Part shown: positions 32,830 to 38,560 of the stretch, one piece after another
How the letters are laid out: the number at the start of each line of letters is the position of its first letter
Numbering within the stretch: the first letter of the stretch is position 1
From: CAZMLC01 sp964567125
GTDB taxonomy: Bacteria; Verrucomicrobiota; Kiritimatiellia; RFP12; UBA1067
Reading direction: 5' to 3'
Assembly: GCA_964567125.1 (NCBI GenBank)
Contig: CAZMLC010000017.1
Coordinates: 1-38,560 of the forward strand
Length of the DNA: 38,560 bases
The notes under the pieces: generated by a model
Told to the model about the DNA's origin: nothing
The model's input: only the letters and a program-made list of their open reading frames with translations
Database searches by the model: none
Made by a program: the position numbers and the translations under genes

Positions 32830-34815
32830 GTGATTGAATTCAGAAATATCAGCGTCCGTTACGGAACACAGGAAGTGCTCCAAAATGTCTCTTTCCGTAT
32901 CAACAAAGGGGAGCGCGTCGGCATCATCGGCCCCAACGGTTCAGGGAAGTCGACGCTCTTTCGCCTGATCCTGGGTGAGACCGACTCCGATGCCGGCGAT
33001 GTGCTCATCGAGGAATCCCCGCGCATTGGCCATATCCGGCAGCATTTAAAGGCTGAAGACGCCGAGGAAACCTTGCTGGAGTATGCGCTGCGCGGTATCC
33101 CGGGCCTAGCGCAGATGGAGCATGAGATCCACCAGCTTGAGCACCAGCTTTCCGAGACTGCGAACGAATCCGAGCGCAACCGGCTGCTCAAACGGATCGG
33201 CGATGTCCAGACGGAATTCGAGCATCTGGGCGGTTATGAAATCGAAGCGCGCGTCAAAGCCTCGCTAAGCGGTCTCGGTTTTTCTATATCCGCATTCAAT
33301 AAACCCTTTATCAGCTTCAGCGGCGGCTGGCAGATGCGCGCGGAACTTTCACGCGTGTTAGCGTCACATCCGGACCTGCTTCTGCTTGATGAGCCCTCCA
33401 ACTACCTGGACCTCCCCGCCATCGACTGGTTGCAACGCTTCCTCAAATCCTATGAGGGCACGCTGATTTTAATCTCTCATGATCGTTACCTGCTGCGGAC
33501 GTTAACCACGATCACCATTGAAGTCGATGCGCAGACCGCAACGCGCTACAACGGCGACCTCGACTACTACTTGCGCGAGCGCGACATCCGCTATGCCAAT
33601 TTGCTGGCCGCCAAGGAAAACCAGGATCGCCGGCGCGAACAGCTGCAGCGGTTTGTCGATCAGTTCAAGGCAACAGCCTCAAAAGCCTCGCAGGCGGCGA
33701 GCCGCATGAAAATGATCGAAAAGATCGATGAAGCCGCGGTTGTGCTGCCCAAACGCAGCCTCGCCGCAGGCTACTTGCGACTTCCCACCGCCCCACATGC
33801 CGGCGTTGAAATCGCCCGGCTTGACGCGGTTGACTTTTCATACGACGGGGAACGGAAGATCCTCGACAATGTGAACCTCAGCATCGCGCGCGGCGATAAA
33901 ATCGCGATCGTCGGGTTTAACGGCATGGGAAAAACCACGCTGCTGCGCATTCTCGCAGGTACACGCATGCCGACTTCGGGATCGTGCATCTTAGGCCATA
34001 AAGTGGAGCCGGGCTATCTCTCGCAGGAATTTTCCGAAACGATCAGTCCGGATGTCTCGGTCTTTGAATGCGCCAAGCGCGCATCGCCGGATTCAACCGA
34101 AAAAGAGCTGCGCACCCAATTGGGATCGTTTGGATTTAGCGCCGATGACATCTACAAAACAGCGGGTGTCTTAAGCGGTGGTGAAAAGATCCGCCTCGCC
34201 TTCTTACGCCTCTTTCTGAATCCGCCAAACTTCATGTTGCTCGACGAGCCAACGACCCACTTGGACCTCGAAGGACGTACCACGCTCGAAGCCGCCATCC
34301 GCGCATACAATGGCACCATCTGCCTCGTCAGCCACGATATCGAGTTTGTACGCAACACCGTCACCTCAATCATTGAGATCTCGCCTGCCGGTGTGCGGAC
34401 CTTCCCCGGCGGATACGATTATTACCGCGAAAAAAGTGCGGAGCAACCGGCTCAGTCACCCTCTGAAACAAACAAGGCATCCTCTCCTGCTGCGAGTACG
34501 GGCGACAACACACTTTCGGCCAAGGAACTGCGCCGCGTCCGCGCGCAGGAACGGGCCAAATGGCAGCCGCGTATTAAAGCGTTGCGCGATAAGGTGACCA
34601 AGCATGAAGCCAAGATCGCGGAACTGGAAGCTGAGCTTGAAACGCTATCCGCCATTCTCTTTAATCCGCTCCCCGACACCAATTTCGCGGAGACCAACAG
34701 GAAACTCAAGTACGTTCAAGACCAGTTGAGTTTTTATTCGGAAGCGTGGGAACACGACGCAACCGAACTAGATGTTGTTTTGCAGGAGCAAAAAGCCGCG
34801 GAAGAAAATCTCTAA
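32830..34815 (+). CDS. ABC-F family ATPase (translation factor type)
   Basis: 661 residues from a GTG start; the ribosome site is weak. Two ABC cassettes on one chain and no membrane helices define ABC-F. The first has GPNGSGKS at 34-41, FSGGW and LLLLDEPSNYLDLP. The second has GFNGMGKTT, LSGGEKIR and MLLDEPTTHLDLEG. Between them lies the charged interdomain linker that enters the ribosomal E site in EttA-type factors. The C-terminal 90 residues form an Uup/YdiF-like coiled coil. Likely role: resolving stalled ribosomes. EttA, Uup or YdiF type cannot be separated here. Confidence 0.93.
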   Translation: MIEFRNISVRYGTQEVLQNVSFRINKGERVGIIGPNGSGKSTLFRLILGETDSDAGDVLIEESPRIGHIRQHLKAEDAEETLLEYALRGIPGLAQMEHEIHQLEHQLSETANESERNRLLKRIGDVQTEFEHLGGYEIEARVKASLSGLGFSISAFNKPFISFSGGWQMRAELSRVLASHPDLLLLDEPSNYLDLPAIDWLQRFLKSYEGTLILISHDRYLLRTLTTITIEVDAQTATRYNGDLDYYLRERDIRYANLLAAKENQDRRREQLQRFVDQFKATASKASQAASRMKMIEKIDEAAVVLPKRSLAAGYLRLPTAPHAGVEIARLDAVDFSYDGERKILDNVNLSIARGDKIAIVGFNGMGKTTLLRILAGTRMPTSGSCILGHKVEPGYLSQEFSETISPDVSVFECAKRASPDSTEKELRTQLGSFGFSADDIYKTAGVLSGGEKIRLAFLRLFLNPPNFMLLDEPTTHLDLEGRTTLEAAIRAYNGTICLVSHDIEFVRNTVTSIIEISPAGVRTFPGGYDYYREKSAEQPAQSPSETNKASSPAASTGDNTLSAKELRRVRAQERAKWQPRIKALRDKVTKHEAKIAELEAELETLSAILFNPLPDTNFAETNRKLKYVQDQLSFYSEAWEHDATELDVVLQEQKAAEENL

Positions 34816-34827
34816 CACGAGGCATGC

Positions 34828-36291
34828 ATGTCGATAAACGCGCACTGTTTTCCTTGCGCTGAGCGCTATGCTCAGCTGCTCGACAGGCCGCTGGCGTTAC
34901 GCGAGCAGCGTCCGTCGTATTATGCCGATTTTCATTGGACAGAACGGCATCTGCAATGCGTATGGTTCGACAGCCGCTATCGCCCGACTGCTTTTTCAGC
35001 ACCCAACAACGAACAGGTCACGGTTCTTGACCCAGGCGAATGGAACCTTGAGGCTGGCCCGGACTTTCTCAATGCGACGCTCCTCGTATCGCCGGGTGAA
35101 CGGCGGATCACGGGCGACGTTGAAATCCATGTGCGCCCCTCGGATTGGGATCAGCACCAGCACAGTCAAGATCCCGCCTACCGGAATGTGATTGCGCACG
35201 TCACCTGGGCACCAACGCCGATTGCCCGGACGCTTCCGGACCATATTCTCTCGCTCTCTTTTGCTGACTACGTCGTACGCCACAGCGAACGTTCACTCGA
35301 CGATATTGACCTGCTGGCCTATCCGCATGCCATCTTACCGGAAACTCCGCGGCCCTGTGCGCAGATCCTCAGTCCAGACCCCGACATCGCGCGTGAGGTG
35401 CTGAGGGCCGCGGCACACTATCGTCTTCAGAAGAAATGCCAGCGTTTTCTGGTTGCAGACGTTGAAACCGCGCAGCAGCTCTTTTACGAAGAGTGCATGG
35501 CCGCACTAGGCTATAAGCAAAATGCCAATGCCTTTCGACTCCTCGCCCGCCGTGTTCCCGCTGCCGTGCTCATGGGCTATTCCCGGGATCAGGCCCTGGC
35601 CCACCTTCTCGGAGCGGCCAATCTGCTGCCGCAGCCGGAAGAGACGTGCGATACCGAATCGCAGCGCGTCATCCGCAGACTGTGGGATCTCTGGTGGCAG
35701 ATTCCACACGAACCCGCAGAGCTGCCCATCGACTGGAAACTGAGCGGCCTGCGCCCGCAAAACCACCCGATCCGCCGCCTCAGCGCAGCCGCGGCGCTCT
35801 TTAGCGGAATCGACAATTTTGTCAACGATGTGCGCCGATTAAACGCAACAATGCCGCGCACCCGCGCCTTTGACGAACTGACCGCACGCATGCAGATGCG
35901 CTGCACCTGGCCCTACTGGAATGCGCATCTTACGTTTGCCGCCAAACCGACACCGGACCATCAGACGGTCCTGCTCGGCGCATCGCGCTGTGCCGCCATC
36001 GTCACCAATGTTGTGCTTCCCTTTGCGCTGGCACAGGGCTTGGTGGATCTAAGCCCGGTTGAAACCCTTCCGCCCGAAGATCTCTCATCGCCCATGCGCA
36101 CGGCAGCCAACCTGCTCTTTGGACGTGATCACAATCCTGCGCTTTACGCAACGAATGGATTGCTCCAGCAAGGCCTTTTACAAATCTATCATGATTTCTG
36201 CCTGAACATGCGTGCCGATTGCGAAACGTGCACCCTGTTACAGGCGCTGCGAAACAGGTCATTACAGACCGCTGACACTCATCAAGGATAA
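34828..36291 (+). CDS. DUF2851 family protein
   Basis: 487 residues, full length. The signature EAGPDFLNATLLV followed by GDVEIHVRPSDWDQHQH and DPAYRNVIAHV (about 72-130) is characteristic of DUF2851 (PF11013). The run of Glu, Asp and His residues resembles a nuclease or metal site. Near the C-terminus a cysteine cluster, CLNMRADCETCTLL, could bind metal. The family is common in Bacteroidota and PVC bacteria and has no proven function. It lies 12 nt after the ABC-F gene and 2 nt before rph, so a role in RNA or ribosome metabolism is suggested by context only. Confidence 0.88.
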   Translation: MSINAHCFPCAERYAQLLDRPLALREQRPSYYADFHWTERHLQCVWFDSRYRPTAFSAPNNEQVTVLDPGEWNLEAGPDFLNATLLVSPGERRITGDVEIHVRPSDWDQHQHSQDPAYRNVIAHVTWAPTPIARTLPDHILSLSFADYVVRHSERSLDDIDLLAYPHAILPETPRPCAQILSPDPDIAREVLRAAAHYRLQKKCQRFLVADVETAQQLFYEECMAALGYKQNANAFRLLARRVPAAVLMGYSRDQALAHLLGAANLLPQPEETCDTESQRVIRRLWDLWWQIPHEPAELPIDWKLSGLRPQNHPIRRLSAAAALFSGIDNFVNDVRRLNATMPRTRAFDELTARMQMRCTWPYWNAHLTFAAKPTPDHQTVLLGASRCAAIVTNVVLPFALAQGLVDLSPVETLPPEDLSSPMRTAANLLFGRDHNPALYATNGLLQQGLLQIYHDFCLNMRADCETCTLLQALRNRSLQTADTHQG

Positions 36292-36293
36292 CT

Positions 36294-36998
36294 ATGACAA
36301 AGAAACCTACCGCACTGCGGCCACTCTCGTTTGAACGTAATTTCACCAGTTATGCCGCGGGCTCCGTGCTGATTCGCCAAGGTAAGACCTGGGTGCTGTG
36401 TACCGCAAGTATTGAGGAAAAGGTCCCGCCGTTTTTAAAAGGCAAAGGGACCGGCTGGGTCACGGCGGAGTACAGCATGCTGCCAAGCAGCACCGTGGAT
36501 CGCAAGGACCGTGAAATCAAGAAAGGAAAACCCGATGCGCGCAGCACGGAAATCAGCCGCCTAGTCGGACGCGCACTGCGTGCAGCTGTCGACATGCAAG
36601 TCCTGGGCGAACGGACCATCACCATTGACTGCGATGTCTTGCAGGCCGATGGCGGCACCCGCTGCGCCTCGATTACCGGCGGCATGGTCGCGCTGATGGA
36701 TGCCATTGACCACCTGATCCAGCAAGGCAAGCTGACCAAAAGTCCGCTTATCCATCAAATCGCCGCCATCAGCGTCGGTATCTGCGATGGAACGCCGACG
36801 CTCGATCTGGACTATATCCACGATTCAACGGCGGAAGTCGACCTCAACGTGGTGATGACGGATGATGGCCGTTTTGTCGAAATTCAGGGAACTGCGGAAC
36901 ATAAACCGTTCACCGAGGAAGCACTAGACTCCTTGAAACAGCTCGCCAAGAAAGGCATCAAAACGCTGATTCAACAGCAGCGGAAAGCACGCGCGTAA
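36294..36998 (+). CDS. rph: Ribonuclease PH
   Basis: 234 residues, the usual length. It trims the 3' ends of tRNA by phosphorolysis. The phosphate-binding and tRNA-binding arginines lie in RKDREIKKGKPDARSTEISR, and DCDVLQADGGTRCASITGG is the family core. The ribosome site AAGGA precedes the ATG at 36294, which follows the DUF2851 stop by 2 nt. One nt separates its stop from the next gene. Confidence 0.97.
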   Translation: MTKKPTALRPLSFERNFTSYAAGSVLIRQGKTWVLCTASIEEKVPPFLKGKGTGWVTAEYSMLPSSTVDRKDREIKKGKPDARSTEISRLVGRALRAAVDMQVLGERTITIDCDVLQADGGTRCASITGGMVALMDAIDHLIQQGKLTKSPLIHQIAAISVGICDGTPTLDLDYIHDSTAEVDLNVVMTDDGRFVEIQGTAEHKPFTEEALDSLKQLAKKGIKTLIQQQRKARA

Positions 36999-36999
36999 C

Positions 37000-38238
37000 A
37001 TGTCAACGTTCACGACACCTGAATTGCTCGCCCCCGCCGGGGATATGACCTGTTTGCAAGCGGCGCTCGATGCGGGCGCCAATGCCGTCTATCTGGGCAT
37101 GTCCACGTTGAACATGCGCCAGATGGCTACGCGCAATTTCACCGAGGAATCCCTACCCGAAGCTGCGCGCCGCTGTCGGGAGCGAAACGTCAAGCTCTAC
37201 CTGACACTCAACAGCATCCTTTACGAACAGGAGCTGGCACAGCTGGAAACGCTTTTGGATTTCGTAGCGCCGCATATCGATGCTGCGATTGTGGCAGACT
37301 GGGCGGCTGTCGCGGCATGCAAACGCAAAAAAATCCCCTTTCATATTTCCACGCAGATGTCGTGCTCCAATTCAGCCGCCGCGCGGTTTATGGTCGAACA
37401 AGGTGCCACGCGTATCGTCCTGGCGCGCGAATGCACGCTTGCGGAGGCCGCCGCAATTGCGAAAACAGGTGTTGAGATCGAAACCTTTGTGCATGGCGCG
37501 GTCTGCGTCGCGGTGGCAGGCCGGTGTCTGCTCTCCCACGAGGCATACGGATGCTCAAGCAGTCGCGGCGAGTGCCACCAACCGTGCCGCCGGGAATTTC
37601 TCATCCAGGAGGTGCGCGAGGGCGACAACGCCAACGCGACATTCCGCATACAACCGCACACTGTGCTTTCAGCGCGCGATCTCTGTTCGTTGCCGTTCGT
37701 TGATCAGCTTATGCAGGCTGGCATCGCCTCCTTTAAGATTGAAGGGCGTGCACGAAATCCTGAATACGTCAAGACGGTCGTACATGCTTACCGGTGCGCC
37801 ATCGACGCTGTGGCCAAGCATCAATTCACGCCGGAGCTGGCCGACGAACTTGTCGCAGCCTGCGCGCGCGTCTACCATCGTGAATTCGGGATCGGACTCT
37901 ACTACGGACGTCCCGGAACCGAACAGCTCACGGCAACGGATCTCAATCAGGCGACGACCAAGAAACTGCATGTCGGCCTCGTGGAAAATTATTACCCGAA
38001 AGCAAAAATCGCCCATATCATCATTCAGGATCAGGCGATCGCATGCGGAGACAGGCTCTCCATCCAAGGTGAAACAACCGGCGTGGTCGATGTGACGATC
38101 ACAGAGCTACGGCGCGACGCCGAGTGCTGTGAACGGGCTGAACGCGGCACGTGGATTACCTTCCCGTGCGAACAGCGCGTGCGTCCCGGAGACAAAGTAT
38201 TTGTTGTGCGCGCAACCGAGATGGCGCAAGGCCATTAA
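37000..38238 (+). CDS. Peptidase U32 family protein (TrhP-like)
   Basis: 412 residues. PELLAPAGDMTCLQAALDAGANAVYLG starts the TIM barrel and HGAVCVAVAGRCLLS is the U32 signature. Cysteines at 169, 176, 192 and 196 match the cluster that binds iron-sulfur in characterised U32 proteins. TrhP members hydroxylate U34 of tRNAs from prephenate; others act in ubiquinone synthesis or were first described as collagenases. Placement directly after rph (1 nt gap) favours tRNA modification. A second beta-barrel domain occupies about 320-410. Confidence 0.9.
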   Translation: MSTFTTPELLAPAGDMTCLQAALDAGANAVYLGMSTLNMRQMATRNFTEESLPEAARRCRERNVKLYLTLNSILYEQELAQLETLLDFVAPHIDAAIVADWAAVAACKRKKIPFHISTQMSCSNSAAARFMVEQGATRIVLARECTLAEAAAIAKTGVEIETFVHGAVCVAVAGRCLLSHEAYGCSSSRGECHQPCRREFLIQEVREGDNANATFRIQPHTVLSARDLCSLPFVDQLMQAGIASFKIEGRARNPEYVKTVVHAYRCAIDAVAKHQFTPELADELVAACARVYHREFGIGLYYGRPGTEQLTATDLNQATTKKLHVGLVENYYPKAKIAHIIIQDQAIACGDRLSIQGETTGVVDVTITELRRDAECCERAERGTWITFPCEQRVRPGDKVFVVRATEMAQGH

Positions 38239-38560
38239 TGCGTGCAGGCGGTCAGGATGATATCGAAGCCGGTCTGTATCGTTTTTTCAAGATCGCCCTC
38301 AAGGCAGCCATCAATGGATGCCTTGATCAGACCGACCCACAAACTGCCTAAAACGGTGGCGATCAGTTTCTCGTCGACCGTTGGGCGTACAATATCCAGC
38401 TCTTTCAACTGAACGAGGCAATTCGCGATCGACGATGTCAGATTCTGATCCAATGTATCCAAGTACTGCTTGACCGGCTTGAGCTGCTCGACATTCCAAT
38501 CCATACGCATCATCATGCTGAAAAACATGCGGTCACTCGGCGTGTTGACGATATGCAGGG
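38235..38560 (-). CDS. TetR-like regulator, C-terminal part only
   Basis: The frame is open from the right edge to the stop at 38235, giving about 108 residues. The helical pattern (VDEKLIATVLGSLWVGLIKASIDG) and the FFSMMMRMDW start resemble the ligand-binding domain of TetR/AcrR regulators. The DNA-binding N-terminus lies outside the window. Its stop overlaps the stop of the convergent U32 gene by the palindromic TTAA. Confidence 0.6.
   Translation of the reverse strand, partial: LHIVNTPSDRMFFSMMMRMDWNVEQLKPVKQYLDTLDQNLTSSIANCLVQLKELDIVRPTVDEKLIATVLGSLWVGLIKASIDGCLEGDLEKTIQTGFDIILTACTH

Noticed and set aside
1..38560. Mobile elements, prophage, CRISPR arrays, tRNA and rRNA genes
   Set aside because: No transposase, integrase, regular spaced repeats, cloverleaf or rRNA sequence was seen anywhere in the window.

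Overview
The window looks like chromosomal core DNA from a Gram-negative bacterium with moderately high GC. The gene set fits the PVC superphylum (Kiritimatiellota, Lentisphaerota or Verrucomicrobiota). Supporting traits are secreted glycoside hydrolases (GH97, GH10), a hexuronate catabolic enzyme, a histidine kinase with a periplasmic OB-like repeat sensor, a giant membrane-plus-TPR protein, a DUF2851 protein and the alternative carboxynorspermidine polyamine route. This placement is an inference from content, not from a database search. I see no tRNA or rRNA genes, insertion sequences, prophage or CRISPR array.

Layout. Positions 1-3766 (minus strand) hold a carboxynorspermidine dehydrogenase-decarboxylase pair, followed closely by a GH97 gene that runs off the left edge. 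Positions 3955-6317 (plus) hold an RsuA/RluB-type pseudouridine synthase and an NADP-type glutamate dehydrogenase, the latter with a promoter, an 18-bp palindrome and a structured leader. Positions 6380-6756 contain no convincing protein gene. On the minus strand they hold a candidate structured RNA of about 264 nt with its own promoter and terminator. Positions 6757-9464 (minus) encode a NarL-type response regulator and its kinase. Positions 9749-11731 (plus) encode a natural fusion of mannonate dehydratase with an SDR oxidoreductase, so two consecutive hexuronate steps sit in one chain. Positions 11965-17015 (plus) hold a polytopic TPR protein and a transglutaminase-like protein of unknown role. 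Positions 17016-21832 (minus) hold RNase R, a branched-chain aminotransferase and a GH10 xylanase. Positions 22072-26766 (plus) hold valS, a short dnaX and an FHA membrane protein. A secreted alpha/alpha-toroid-like protein lies at 26777-27586 (minus). Positions 27664-38238 (plus) form a dense run: a small membrane exporter family protein, a PP-loop/NFACT-R protein, holA, a large exported protein, an ABC-F ATPase, DUF2851, rph and a U32 protein. A TetR-like C-terminus enters from the right edge on the minus strand.

Themes. RNA maturation and translation are strongly represented (pseudouridine synthase, RNase R, RNase PH, valS, ABC-F, PP-loop thiolase-like protein, U32/TrhP-like protein). Two clamp-loader subunits (dnaX, holA) are present. 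Plant polysaccharide use is suggested by GH10, GH97 and UxuA-SDR. The most promising candidates for something undescribed are the minus-strand RNA at 6394-6657, the UxuA-SDR fusion, the four-repeat OB-like kinase sensor, the gdhA leader and the TPR/transglutaminase-like pair.
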